Shown here one piece after another: positions 7,431 through 16,194 of a DNA stretch of 42,210 bases (its first letter is position 1; every line of letters begins with the position of its first letter). A model generated the notes under the pieces. That model searched no databases. It worked only from the letters and a program-made list of their open reading frames with translations, and had not been told where the DNA came from. The stretch is from Methanomicrobiales archaeon. Its GTDB lineage: Archaea > Halobacteriota > Methanomicrobia > Methanomicrobiales > Methanospirillaceae. The position numbers and the translations under genes are program-made. The stretch is taken from NCBI GenBank assembly GCA_013415565.1, contig JAAEET010000009.1:1-42210 (forward strand), written 5' to 3'.

Positions 7431-8639
7431 TCACGCCGCTGCCGGAGAAGCCGGCGTGGCTTCCACACCTGCCATCAGTCCCAGGGCGAGTGCAGCCATG
7501 ATCCCACCGAAGAGAAAGGTGTAGGCAGGGGCGTAGAGATCCCAGAGCAGCCCGGCGATGAAGCCGCCGGGAAGCGCGACGAGCCCGATCGCGGTATGGA
7601 AGGTGCCAAGCGCAGTCGCCTTGAGTGCTGGCGGGGCCATATCGACGATGAACGCCCGCTGGGCACCGTCAACAAGGGCAAAGAAGATGCCGTAGAGGGC
7701 GAAGAAGACCGGCAGGAACGCCGATCCGGCAACCATCGCGAGACCGGCTGAAAGCAGCCCGAACAGGACATAACCGGACATGATGACCGGTTTTCTCCCT
7801 GCCCGGTCCGAGACGACCCCTGCCGGGATGGTGCAGACGGTGTAGACTCCATAGAAGAGGACGTAGAACAGCAGAGCGGTGGTGTCCGAGGCGCCGGTCG
7901 AGAGCGCTTTGAGCAGGAGGAATGCATACCCGAAGTGGCCGAAAGCAAAGACCGCGGAGGCGGCGATGAACAGGCGGAGACCGTGCGGGAGCTGGCGGAG
8001 ACTGACCTGCAGCGACGGGGTGGCTGCTGACGGTTCTGCTGCGGAAGGTTCCTCCCGGATCAGGAATATGGCGAGGACCGCAATGATTCCGGGAATGAAT
8101 GCGACCAGGAAGACGTTCCGGAAACCAATGACGGGCAGGAGCAGGAAAGCAAGTACGGCGCCGCCCATGGAGCCGATCCCGTCCATGGCCCGGTTGAACC
8201 CGAACGCCCTGCCCCTCACCGTAGCATCGCACGATTCCGCTACGATGGCGTCACGGGGGGCGGTCCGCAGGCCCTTGCCGACCCGCTCGATGACCCGGAG
8301 TCCCAGCACGGCGGGCCAGACCGTGGCGAATGCGAACAGGGGTTTTACCACCGATGAGAGGCCGTAGCCGAGGAGGATAAAGGGTTTTCTCCGCCGGATA
8401 CGATCGGAAACGTGTCCCGAGATTACTTTCAGGAACGAGGCTGTCGTCTCGGCGGCGCCTTCCACCAGGCCGACAACGTACGCGCCCACGGCAAGAACCG
8501 ATGTGAGATACAGGGGGATCAGGGGGAAAACCATCTGGCTGCTCACATCGGTGCAGAGACTCACGACACCGAGAATCAGGATGTTCGTTCCGATTCCCCG
8601 GAAAAACCGGTCGTTTGCCGCATGCAGGTTCCGGATCAC
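7431..8639 (-). CDS. MFS transporter
   Basis: A 402-residue Major Facilitator Superfamily permease with about 12 hydrophobic segments. A typical loop 2-3 motif is GHVSDRIRRRKPFILLGYGL; the second half repeats it as GVVSDRAGRKPVIMSGYVL. The substrate cannot be told from sequence. Two GTG starts are possible: 8648, and 8639, which has GGGGGTGA five bases upstream and is preferred. The gene is convergent with the 2H/metallophosphoesterase gene and lies 75 nt downstream of the NIL-ferredoxin gene, with which it might be co-transcribed. Confidence 0.85.
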   Translation of the reverse strand: MIRNLHAANDRFFRGIGTNILILGVVSLCTDVSSQMVFPLIPLYLTSVLAVGAYVVGLVEGAAETTASFLKVISGHVSDRIRRRKPFILLGYGLSSVVKPLFAFATVWPAVLGLRVIERVGKGLRTAPRDAIVAESCDATVRGRAFGFNRAMDGIGSMGGAVLAFLLLPVIGFRNVFLVAFIPGIIAVLAIFLIREEPSAAEPSAATPSLQVSLRQLPHGLRLFIAASAVFAFGHFGYAFLLLKALSTGASDTTALLFYVLFYGVYTVCTIPAGVVSDRAGRKPVIMSGYVLFGLLSAGLAMVAGSAFLPVFFALYGIFFALVDGAQRAFIVDMAPPALKATALGTFHTAIGLVALPGGFIAGLLWDLYAPAYTFLFGGIMAALALGLMAGVEATPASPAAA

Positions 8640-8714
8640 GGGAATCACCCCCTAGCAGAAGGGAGAAAAATGGGGTGCCCGCCGCTCAACCCGGCTGCCG
8701 CCATTCCGGTCCGG

Positions 8715-9107
8715 TTATGCCTCGCCCTTCTGCGAGAGCGCCCGCTGCGGACAGATCTCGATACAACGGCCGCAGAGGACGCAGCGGTCGCCGTTGACCA
8801 CGAGTTTCCAGTCCTCATCGAACGAGAAGACCTCCTGGGGGCAGATGCTGATACATGCCCCACAATCGACGCACCGGCTCTCATCGAGAGAAATGACATC
8901 CTCGAGTACGCGTACCGATGCTCCGAGCTCGGAGAGTCGTTGTTTCACCACGTTGCACGATCCATCCGGGATATCGATGAGCGCCTCTCCCTCGGATGAA
9001 TCGATCTGGGCCCGCTCCACGTTGATCAGCACGCCGGTATCACGCACCACCTGGGCGATGATCGGTTTTTTGCCGGTCTTCCGGGAGAAGGTCACGATCA
9101 GCTTCAT
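8715..9107 (-). CDS. NIL-domain ferredoxin (homocysteine synthesis partner, MA1822-like)
   Basis: A 130-residue protein with an N-terminal NIL domain (about 1-70) and two [4Fe-4S] motifs at the C-terminus, CVDCGACISICP and CVLCGRCIEICP. In Methanosarcina acetivorans the corresponding protein MA1822 works with MA1821 (COG1900) in making homocysteine from aspartate semialdehyde and sulfide; as I recall, it is thought to supply electrons. Here the two genes overlap by ATGA, the strongest kind of coupling. GGAGGTG lies at the right distance before the ATG at 9107, so I prefer this start to the GTG three codons upstream (9116). Confidence 0.9.
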   Translation of the reverse strand: MKLIVTFSRKTGKKPIIAQVVRDTGVLINVERAQIDSSEGEALIDIPDGSCNVVKQRLSELGASVRVLEDVISLDESRCVDCGACISICPQEVFSFDEDWKLVVNGDRCVLCGRCIEICPQRALSQKGEA

Positions 9108-10612
9108 TTCAGCCACCTCCCGCCGAAGAGCTTGCCGAGGTTCATGGCGGTGAGCATCCCGATCACCCGTTCATCCCGGTCAACCACCGGAAGCGCACTG
9201 ATATTGTGCTTTTCGAGCTTCCTGACCGCGATATCAACCGGTTCTTCCATGGTGGTGGTGATCACCTTCTTCTTCATGATGTCCCTGACCCGGGTGGCCT
9301 TTCCGGGGTTGACCACCGCTTTCGAAATATCATAGGTGGTCACGATCCCCACCAGTTTCCCGGAGGAATCGATCACCGGGAGGTGGTTGGTCTCTCCCTT
9401 CAGGAGCTTCTGCGCCGCGGATCGTATCTCCTCATCCTGCCCGATGGAGATCACCTTCCGGTCCATGATATCGAGGACCCGCGGACCCTGGACCGTCTCA
9501 CGCAGGGGGTGGGCGCTCCGGGTGGCATCGATCCTCCGGGTCGGCAGGGCGAGGTCGAGTCTGCCTTCCTCGACCCAGGCCTTCAGGGTGATCGCAACCT
9601 CGCGGGCGCGGCGGTAGCTGGAGAGCGAAGAGGTCCGGATCTCCTCGCCATTCATTTCGACGTACCCGCTCTTGAGTTCCGCGTAGCTGACCTTCCGGAG
9701 GGACGGTCGTGACCGGGAGGGAATCCCGTAGTCGATGACGTCCACGATGATATCCTCGTCACGCACCGCCGTCGATCGGACCGTCTCCACGTCCAGGACC
9801 GGGAGGGGGATGCCAAGACCCACGTAGAGGGTGACGCCGTACCCCGTCATGGTGGCCGCACGGAGAAAGTCAGGAGACATCTCTTTCATATCGGCGGTGA
9901 CCATCAGCGTTCCGAACCCACCGGCAGGGGAGTGCTGGGTACCTTCACCGACCACCATACCCGGTGCCCCGCAGAGGAAGGCGGGCACCCCGCTCCCGAT
10001 CATGCGGAAGGCAGGGTCGTTCATGATGGGGTTGAGGAGTCCGGACCCCGAGTACGTGATGTTTCCGCAGTTCGGGAGGAGCATTCCCATGTAAGTGGAA
10101 AGGGTCCGGTCCGTGGAATTCGCGGCCGCATTGTACCGCTGATACCCGTTCCGGGGGTTGACCATAATGGCCTGGTTCAGGTTCTCGAGCAGCAGCTCGG
10201 TCGTGATGGTCCGCCGGGGGTAGCAGTCGGTCCCGGTCGAAAGAGCCCGGAGCTCCACCGCTTTGCCCGCTACGAAATCCTCCATGACATGGGCGCCACC
10301 GTATCGCGCCTCCCGCGTTGTCGATTTCTGGGTGGCGCCGATATAGGCGTCGACCGCGGCAATTCCCCCGTACGCCTCGACATCGTTTAACCAGACCCGC
10401 TCCATCTTGATGGGAGGATCGGCATGACCGAAGTTGAAAAAGGCACCGGATGAACACATGGCCCCGAACGTACCGGTGGTGACCACATCCACCTCGCGGA
10501 GCGCCCCCTCCTCGCCCAGTTCTTCGACGATCAGGGGCATCTCTTCCGCGGTGACCACCCGCGCGTTTCCGTCCCTGATCCGCTCCCTGATCAGGTCGAT
10601 GGTCTTTTCCAT
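9104..10612 (-). CDS. Homocysteine biosynthesis protein (COG1900/DUF39) with CBS pair
   Basis: A 502-residue protein. Residues 1-370 are the COG1900 (DUF39) domain, with Cys53 in GAMCSSGAFF and Cys130 in TGTDCYPRR. These align in position with the two cysteines reported as essential in Methanosarcina MA1821. Two CBS domains follow (about 385-500: MDRKVISIGQDEEIR, then MKKKVITTTMEEP), which probably sense an adenosyl ligand such as AMP or SAM. The enzyme converts aspartate semialdehyde with sulfide to homocysteine, replacing the usual acyl-homoserine route. It is followed by its NIL-ferredoxin partner with an ATGA overlap. A TATA box lies 22-31 nt upstream. Confidence 0.92.
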   Translation of the reverse strand: MEKTIDLIRERIRDGNARVVTAEEMPLIVEELGEEGALREVDVVTTGTFGAMCSSGAFFNFGHADPPIKMERVWLNDVEAYGGIAAVDAYIGATQKSTTREARYGGAHVMEDFVAGKAVELRALSTGTDCYPRRTITTELLLENLNQAIMVNPRNGYQRYNAAANSTDRTLSTYMGMLLPNCGNITYSGSGLLNPIMNDPAFRMIGSGVPAFLCGAPGMVVGEGTQHSPAGGFGTLMVTADMKEMSPDFLRAATMTGYGVTLYVGLGIPLPVLDVETVRSTAVRDEDIIVDVIDYGIPSRSRPSLRKVSYAELKSGYVEMNGEEIRTSSLSSYRRAREVAITLKAWVEEGRLDLALPTRRIDATRSAHPLRETVQGPRVLDIMDRKVISIGQDEEIRSAAQKLLKGETNHLPVIDSSGKLVGIVTTYDISKAVVNPGKATRVRDIMKKKVITTTMEEPVDIAVRKLEKHNISALPVVDRDERVIGMLTAMNLGKLFGGRWLK

Positions 10613-10633
10613 GGCACTGATCTTTTCTTTCTG

Positions 10634-10643
10634 AATATTTAAT
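10634..10643 (-). promoter_or_regulatory. TATA box of the homocysteine operon
   Basis: On the minus strand this reads ATTAAATATT, 22-31 nt before the ATG at 10612, consistent with a leaderless or very short-leader transcript. Confidence 0.45.
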
Positions 10644-10675
10644 GGTGTGGTATATTACCCACAGTAATTGCTACC

Positions 10676-10682
10676 TTTTAAA
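10676..10682 (+). promoter_or_regulatory. TATA box of the Nif3-like gene
   Basis: TTTTAAA lies 24-30 nt before the ATG at 10706 on the plus strand, the leaderless archaeal spacing. It is back to back with the promoter of the homocysteine operon within a 93-nt intergenic region. Confidence 0.45.
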
Positions 10683-10705
10683 CCCCGGACATCCGATACC
10701 TTTCC

Positions 10706-11413
10706 ATGGATATTGCGGATGTCATACGGGACCTCGAGCAGATCGCTCCTCCGGACCGGGCAGAGGAGATGGACGCTGGAAGGATCGGGCTCATCGTCGA
10801 GGGAAGGCACGATGTCCGGAAGGTGGCCTGCGCTCTTGACGTCACGCTCCCGGTGGTCAGGGCTGCGGTTGCGATGGATGCCGGCCTCCTGGTCGTTCAT
10901 CATACCCCGCTCTGGACTCCCGTGACCGCGGTCCTGGGTCCGCTCGCCGTCCTCCTGCAGAAGATCCTCTCCGCGGACCTGAACGTGTACGTCATGCATA
11001 CCAATTTCGACCATGCCGATGGCGGGATCAATGATGCCCTCGCATCGCTCCTCGAGCTCTCCGGCACCAGCCGGATGAGCCTCGGCATCTGCGGTGACTG
11101 CCCCCTCCCCCTTCCCGAAATCGCCCGGCGGCTCGGTTCACCCCTGATCACCTGGGGCAACCCGTCCCTCCCCTGCAGGATCGGCGTGGTCGGCGGAAGC
11201 GGATTTGACCTTTCCCTCATCGGGGAGGCCGTTTCCCTCGGTGCAGAAGCATTCCTCTCGGCAGACCTGAAACATGCACAGGCCCGGGCATCCCCGATCC
11301 CGCTCCTCCAGGGCACCCACTACGCCCTTGAAGCCCCCGGAATGCGGATGCTTGCCGCCAGGATGGGATGGGAGTTCATCGACGATCCCCCGGTAACTGC
11401 GGTATGGACGTAA
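10706..11413 (+). CDS. Nif3-like dinuclear metal centre protein
   Basis: A 235-residue member of the NIF3/YqfO/GTP cyclohydrolase I type 2 homolog family. Candidate metal ligands are the His pair in LLVVHHTPLW (about 71-80), the HTNFDHADGGIN segment (about 99-110) and the C-terminal QGTHYALEAPGMR with its His and Glu. The fold binds two metals; the physiological substrate is unsettled. The stop codon overlaps the start of the SWIM protein by 10 nt, so the two are co-translated. A TATA box supports the ATG at 10706. Confidence 0.88.
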   Translation: MDIADVIRDLEQIAPPDRAEEMDAGRIGLIVEGRHDVRKVACALDVTLPVVRAAVAMDAGLLVVHHTPLWTPVTAVLGPLAVLLQKILSADLNVYVMHTNFDHADGGINDALASLLELSGTSRMSLGICGDCPLPLPEIARRLGSPLITWGNPSLPCRIGVVGGSGFDLSLIGEAVSLGAEAFLSADLKHAQARASPIPLLQGTHYALEAPGMRMLAARMGWEFIDDPPVTAVWT

Positions 11414-11757
11414 CCGGATTCTTCACCCGGCTTCAGGAAGAAGGAGAACTCACTCCTTTCCTCCGCGACGAGATTATCCGCATCTTCGGGGACCGGGGAC
11501 GCAAGGCGCTCAAGGCACTCGACGAGCGCCGGGTCAAGAAGTACCGGGACTTCTTCGTCGTGGTCGGAACTTCGGACGAATACATTGTCGAGGATGAGTT
11601 CTGCAGCTGCCCGGTGTACCTGTACCGGGGCGGCGGGTGCTGGCATGTGCTGGCGGTGAAAATCGCTGCCCTGACCGGGGACTTCGAGGAGTACGACCTC
11701 TGGTACCAGGATTCCTGGAACGCCGGTTCTCCGGCTGACAAACAATATTTATCGTAG
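11404..11757 (+). CDS. SWIM zinc-finger protein
   Basis: A 117-residue protein with a single SWIM zinc finger: Cys67-x-Cys69, Cys79-x-His81 in CSCPVYLYRGGGCWH. The N-terminal 60 residues are mostly helical then a strand (FFVVVGTSDEYIVED). SWIM domains bind DNA or proteins. Archaeal stand-alone members have been compared with Shu2/Sws1-type recombination partners, but no function can be assigned here. The first ATG of the open frame (11368) lies deep in the Nif3-like gene; the ATG at 11404 with a 10-nt overlap is more likely. alaS follows after 34 nt. Confidence 0.75.
   Translation: MDVTGFFTRLQEEGELTPFLRDEIIRIFGDRGRKALKALDERRVKKYRDFFVVVGTSDEYIVEDEFCSCPVYLYRGGGCWHVLAVKIAALTGDFEEYDLWYQDSWNAGSPADKQYLS
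11744..11751 (+). promoter_or_regulatory. Possible TATA box for alaS
   Basis: TATTTATC overlaps the end of the SWIM gene. The expected transcription start near 11774 would give a leader of about 18 nt before the alaS ATG. A second AT-rich stretch (AAATTTATT) lies closer, at about 11765-11775. Transcription could also continue from the Nif3-SWIM genes. Confidence 0.35.
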
Positions 11758-11791
11758 CAAATCCAAATTTATTGATACCACGTGGTTTTCC

Positions 11792-14533
11792 ATGCTCGAG
11801 GAAGAATACCAGCTCGAATACTTTACCACCCATGGGCTGACCCGGAAGATCTGCCGGAAATGCGGGGCGGCATTCTGGACGAGGAGACCGGACCAGGAGA
11901 TCTGCGGTGATGCCCCCTGCGAGACCTACAATTTCATCGGCAACCCGGTCTTCCGGCAGCATTCTGTCGATGAAATGCGGGAGGCATTCCTCTCGTTCTT
12001 CGAGAAGAACAACCACACCCGGATCGAGCGCTACCCGGTCGCTGCCCGGTGGCGGGACGATATCTACCTCACGATCGCCTCCATCGCCGATTTCCAGCCC
12101 TGGGTGACCGGCGGCATCGTACCTCCTCCGGCAAACCCGCTGACCATCTCCCAGCCCTGCATCCGCTTAAACGATCTCGACTCCGTGGGCAGGTCGGGCC
12201 GGCACCTGACACTTTTCGAGATGATGGCCCATCATGCCTTCAACTCCGACTTCGAGGAGATCTACTGGAAGGAACGGACCCTTGAGCTCTGCGAGCAGTT
12301 CCTTTCTTCAATCGGCGGGAATCTCGAGCAGGTGACCTACAAGGAGCACCCCTGGATCGGCGGAGGAAATGCCGGGCCGAGCCTCGAGGTGCTCATCGGC
12401 GGCCTCGAGGTTGCGACCCTGGTCTTCATGAACCTCGGGCGGCAGAAGACCGACAAGCCGCCGGTCGATCTCAACGGCGAGCTCTACTATCCCATGAAGA
12501 ACTGGATCGTGGATACCGGCTACGGACTGGAACGGTTCGTGTGGGCTTCCCGCGGCTCACCGACCATCTACGATGCCGTCTTCCCGGAAATGGTCAGCAG
12601 GGTCATGGAGTCGGCAGGACTCGAGCACTTTCTCGACAACCACGAATATACCAAGATCCTCTCCCTGAATGCCAGGTTCGCCGGGGTGATGGATATCTCC
12701 GGAACCAACCTTTTCCAGCTGCGCAAGAGAGTGGCGGCGGCGATCGATGTGCCCATCGAGAAGCTCGACCGGATGATCACCCCCATCGAAAAGATCTACG
12801 CCATCGTGGACCACACCCGCTGCCTCGCCTACATGCTGGGAGACTGCATCGTTCCCTCGAATGTCCGGGAGGGGTACCTCGCCCGGCTGGTCATCAGGCG
12901 GACGCTCCGGATGATGAACGAACTCGGGATCAAAGACAACCTTGCCGACCTGATCGAGCAGCAGATGCGGATCGTGGGCACCCGGTCGTTCGAACAGGAC
13001 CTCCTGATCGTGCGGGAGATCGTCGACCGTGAGGTGGAGAAGTACCATGCGACCCTCTCCCGGGGGACCAAGATCGTCCAGAAAGTAGCAAAAACCTACA
13101 AGACCAAGCGGGAACGGGTTCCCCTCAAAGAGATCATCACCCTGTACGATTCCCACGGTATTCCGCCCGAAATCACCCGCGATATCGCGGTTGCCGAAGG
13201 GGCGGTCATCGAGCTGCCCGACAACTTCTACTCCCTGATTGCGGACATGCACTCCCAGTCCGGGCAGGAAGAGGAACAGGACCCGTTTGCCCGGTTCCGC
13301 GACCGGATCAGCAGCCTGCCGCAGACCCGGAAGCTCTTCTACGAGCAGCCCTGTGATATGGAGTTCGATGCCATGGTGCTCGATTACTTCGACGGGTACG
13401 CGGTACTTGACCAGACGCTCTTTTACCCCGAGGGCGGCGGCCAGCCGGCGGATACCGGGATGCTGATCAGTGCCGAGAGCATGGTCCGGGTGGACGATGT
13501 CCGGAAGATCGGGGATGTCATCGTGCACCATACCACCGGCGGCTTGCTCCGCCGCGGGGATCGCGTGAAGGGGATCGTGGATGAAGAGCGGCGCTGGTCG
13601 CTCATGCGCCACCACACCGCGACCCACCTCCTCCTCCGGGCAGCAAAGGAGGTTCTCGGTGCACACATCCACCAGGCCGGGGCCCAGAAGGGCGTGGAGA
13701 GTGCACGGCTCGATATCCGGCACTTCAAGCACATCACGCCCGATGAACTGCGCCGGATAGAGATCGCCGCAAACCGGATGGTGATGGGGGACCAGACCGT
13801 CGACATCCGCCACGAGGATCGCACGAAGGCAGAACAGATGTACGGCTTTGCCCTCTACCAGGGCGGTGTCCCGCCTGGAAGGGAGATCCGGATCGTCCAG
13901 GTTGCCGGCGACGTAGAGGCCTGTGCGGGGACCCACTGCAGGGCCACCGGCGAGATCGGGATGATCAAGATCATCCGGGTCGAGCATATCCAGGACGGCA
14001 TCGAGCGGCTCGAGTTTGCCGCGGGCATGGCGGCCGTGGAATACGTCCAGCAGCTGGACAGGATCATCAGCGATTCATCCGCCGTACTCTCCGTCCAGCA
14101 GGAGAACCTCCCTTCATCGGTCCAGCGGTTCTTCACCGAGTGGAAAGAGCAGAGGAAGGAGATCGAGCGGATGTCACAGCGCCTGGTCGAGATGGAGATC
14201 GAGACCCTCTCCCCCGAGATGGTGGAAGGGGTTCCGGTAGTCGTCCGCAGGATCGACCTCGCGTCCCGGGATCTTGCCTCCATCGCATCGGCGGTATCTG
14301 AACGGGGCGGGATTGCGCTGTTCGCCAGCGGTCTCGACCGGGCCCATGTCGTCCTGATGTCAGGGACCGGCAAGGTGAATGCCGGCGAGATCATCGGCCA
14401 GGTCTGCGTACTTCTCGGCGGAAAAGGCGGCGGATCCCGGACCCTTGCCCAGGGCGGCGGTCCGGATACCGACAAGATCGATCTCGCACTCCGGGTGGGG
14501 AAAGAACGGATACTCTCGGCACTCCATGACTGA
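11792..14533 (+). CDS. alaS: Alanyl-tRNA synthetase, archaeal type
   Basis: A 913-residue cytosolic enzyme charging tRNA-Ala. The N-terminus MLEEEYQLEYF and a CRKCGAAFWT...CGDAPC cysteine cluster are features of archaeal AlaRS. The class II catalytic core covers about 60-450. The editing domain shows the HHTATHLLLRAA histidines (about 608-619) and CAGTHC (about 712-717) as zinc ligands for deacylating Ser/Gly-tRNA. The C-terminal DHHA1-like domain has GGKGGGSRTLAQGGG. Length is normal for archaea. The stop overlaps the start of the downstream membrane HTH gene by 8 nt. Confidence 0.97.
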   Translation: MLEEEYQLEYFTTHGLTRKICRKCGAAFWTRRPDQEICGDAPCETYNFIGNPVFRQHSVDEMREAFLSFFEKNNHTRIERYPVAARWRDDIYLTIASIADFQPWVTGGIVPPPANPLTISQPCIRLNDLDSVGRSGRHLTLFEMMAHHAFNSDFEEIYWKERTLELCEQFLSSIGGNLEQVTYKEHPWIGGGNAGPSLEVLIGGLEVATLVFMNLGRQKTDKPPVDLNGELYYPMKNWIVDTGYGLERFVWASRGSPTIYDAVFPEMVSRVMESAGLEHFLDNHEYTKILSLNARFAGVMDISGTNLFQLRKRVAAAIDVPIEKLDRMITPIEKIYAIVDHTRCLAYMLGDCIVPSNVREGYLARLVIRRTLRMMNELGIKDNLADLIEQQMRIVGTRSFEQDLLIVREIVDREVEKYHATLSRGTKIVQKVAKTYKTKRERVPLKEIITLYDSHGIPPEITRDIAVAEGAVIELPDNFYSLIADMHSQSGQEEEQDPFARFRDRISSLPQTRKLFYEQPCDMEFDAMVLDYFDGYAVLDQTLFYPEGGGQPADTGMLISAESMVRVDDVRKIGDVIVHHTTGGLLRRGDRVKGIVDEERRWSLMRHHTATHLLLRAAKEVLGAHIHQAGAQKGVESARLDIRHFKHITPDELRRIEIAANRMVMGDQTVDIRHEDRTKAEQMYGFALYQGGVPPGREIRIVQVAGDVEACAGTHCRATGEIGMIKIIRVEHIQDGIERLEFAAGMAAVEYVQQLDRIISDSSAVLSVQQENLPSSVQRFFTEWKEQRKEIERMSQRLVEMEIETLSPEMVEGVPVVVRRIDLASRDLASIASAVSERGGIALFASGLDRAHVVLMSGTGKVNAGEIIGQVCVLLGGKGGGSRTLAQGGGPDTDKIDLALRVGKERILSALHD

Positions 14534-15134
14534 CGATGTGATAGTACTCCAGCCCGGCGATGAACGGGCACAGAAGATCGGCAAGGCGATCGCCAGCCAG
14601 ACGGCAAACGATATCCTCCATATCCTCTCGCAGGGGCCGAAGACCGCATCCGACCTGACGGGGCTCCTCAATATCCCGATGGGGACGCTCAAGTACCACA
14701 TCGACAACCTGCTTGAGGCGGGCCTCGTCGAGATTGCCGAGACCAAGTACAGCGTGAAGGGGAGGGAGGTGAAGGTTTACCGGCTGAAGGACCAGCTGGT
14801 CATCGTCGCCCCGAAGATGACCAACATCCGCTCCATCCTCATGAAGTACGCCTCGCTCTTCGCCATCGTCATTGTGGCCTCGATGGCGATGCTGGCAATC
14901 CTCCCCTTGTTCCAGGCACCGCCGCCTGACCTGGCCGGTGCCCCCCTGTTATCCGAAGACGGGGGCGGCGGAGGCGGCGGTGCGGGAATCATAGCCGAGG
15001 AAACATCCCGGGTAGAACCGATCGCGCAGGCACGGTCGGTAGCCCCGATACTGGCCTTCTTCCTGGGCGGGTGCATGGTGGTTCTGCTGCTCTTCCTCTA
15101 CGAGGCCTACAAGTGGCAGAAGGATAAATATTGA
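14526..15134 (+). CDS. Membrane-anchored winged-helix (ArsR-like) regulator
   Basis: A 202-residue protein. Residues about 15-90 form an ArsR-like winged helix (ANDILHILSQGPKTASDLTG..., then IPMGTLKYHIDNLLEAGLV as recognition helix and turn). Two hydrophobic segments follow: about 113-135 (SLFAIVIVASMAMLAILPLF) and 176-196 (PILAFFLGGCMVVLLLFLYEA). They are joined by a Gly-rich loop (six Gly in a row) and a charged stretch. It is therefore a membrane-tethered transcription factor with a small external loop. The ATG lies inside the last codons of alaS (ATGACTGA), implying translational coupling. The signal it senses is unknown; there is no metal-binding Cys motif. Confidence 0.8.
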   Translation: MTDDVIVLQPGDERAQKIGKAIASQTANDILHILSQGPKTASDLTGLLNIPMGTLKYHIDNLLEAGLVEIAETKYSVKGREVKVYRLKDQLVIVAPKMTNIRSILMKYASLFAIVIVASMAMLAILPLFQAPPPDLAGAPLLSEDGGGGGGGAGIIAEETSRVEPIAQARSVAPILAFFLGGCMVVLLLFLYEAYKWQKDKY

Positions 15135-15352
15135 GAGAATCCCCCCATGCATACCCCGATCCCGTAATTTTAACCGGCATGTCCCCTGACTGCCCGGGGT
15201 GTGGTGGAGGCGAAACCACCCGGGAACGTCTCCAGGCAGGATCACACTTTTTTACAGGGTGTTGAGACGCTTCGCTTCTCCATCCTGTCACTCCCTGGAA
15301 TAGCTGAACCGGAGCACCCGGCAGCTCCGGATACTGTGCAGAGGATATCCTT

Positions 15353-15359
15353 AAAAAAA
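15353..15359 (-). terminator. Poly-T terminator after the surface protein gene
   Basis: Seven T residues on the minus strand begin immediately after the TAA stop. Archaeal terminators are often simple T runs like this. No strong hairpin precedes it. Confidence 0.4.
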
Positions 15360-16166
15360 TTACTGCCGCCTGCCCGCACAGATGACGACGGCACCGGCAA
15401 GTCCCGCTGCCAGGGCAGCGAGGGGGAAGGGGACCGCAGAGGGGCTCGTTGGGGCATCTGACGGCGAGGTCTCTGTTCCGGCAGGGGTGGTGACGGGCGC
15501 CGGGCGTTCGACCGCATACTTTACGGTGGCCATGAATCCTTCCCGGTCATAGATCTCGACGTAGTAGTTGCCCGGTTCGGTCACCGGGACCTTGTAGGAA
15601 AACCACCCGTCGACCTTTCCGGGCTGCGTGGTCGTCCGGACAAACTGGTCCGGGAGCGAGAAGCCCGCCGGTCCGCTGATCCGCAGCGTAATGGTCGCCA
15701 CACCGAGATCCGGGATGTAGCCTTCGATGAGGAGTGCTTCCCCGAGAACCTGGTCGCGGGGAGCGGTCAGGAAGATCTCCCCCGACCGGTCGATGATCTC
15801 CACCTGTTGCAGGGTGACCGAATCCGAACCGAGCTTCGAGCCGGGATCCTTCAGGAACTGGACCTCGACCTTGTAGTGTCCCGCTTCAAGCCCGGTCGTC
15901 GGGAACGAGGCGTCGAATTCCTTTGATTCACCAACAACGATCATCCTTCTCCCGATCTCCTGGGGGGTGGTGAACTGGAGCTTGTAGAAGACGATATCAA
16001 ACTGAGTCCCGGCCGGGAAGGTGGTAGTTCCGCTGACGAGAAGGGGTGCTCCTGCCCTGAGCTCGCCGGGGGCCTCGATCGAGAGGACATAACCCTGGAC
16101 GGCCCCGCAGAGGAGGGCGGCTGACAGCAGGAAAAAAAGGATGCGTCTCATAGCTGATCGTTTCAT
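15360..16166 (-). CDS. Exported surface protein with C-terminal membrane anchor
   Basis: A 268-residue secreted protein. Residues 1-25 are a signal peptide (basic start, then ILFFLLSAALLCGAVQG). Two beta-rich segments follow (about 27-125 and 130-225), with an Ig-like/Ca-binding-like strand pattern such as PGELRAGAPLLVSG and DQVLGEALLIEGYI, which look like repeats of each other. A Thr/Pro/Ser-rich linker (about 227-245) leads to a C-terminal hydrophobic segment (PLAALAAGLAGAVVICA) ending in GRRQ. That tripartite tail resembles archaeal surface-protein sorting tails. The protein probably sits outside the cell; the specific role is unknown. The second Met (residue 6) is an alternative start. 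Confidence 0.75.
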   Translation of the reverse strand: MKRSAMRRILFFLLSAALLCGAVQGYVLSIEAPGELRAGAPLLVSGTTTFPAGTQFDIVFYKLQFTTPQEIGRRMIVVGESKEFDASFPTTGLEAGHYKVEVQFLKDPGSKLGSDSVTLQQVEIIDRSGEIFLTAPRDQVLGEALLIEGYIPDLGVATITLRISGPAGFSLPDQFVRTTTQPGKVDGWFSYKVPVTEPGNYYVEIYDREGFMATVKYAVERPAPVTTPAGTETSPSDAPTSPSAVPFPLAALAAGLAGAVVICAGRRQ

Positions 16167-16194
16167 CGGTGACGATAATTAGTTTCCGGGTGCT

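Noticed and set aside
12557-13987. 476-codon minus-strand frame inside alaS
   Set aside because: Antisense of a highly conserved gene; no motif and same shadow composition.
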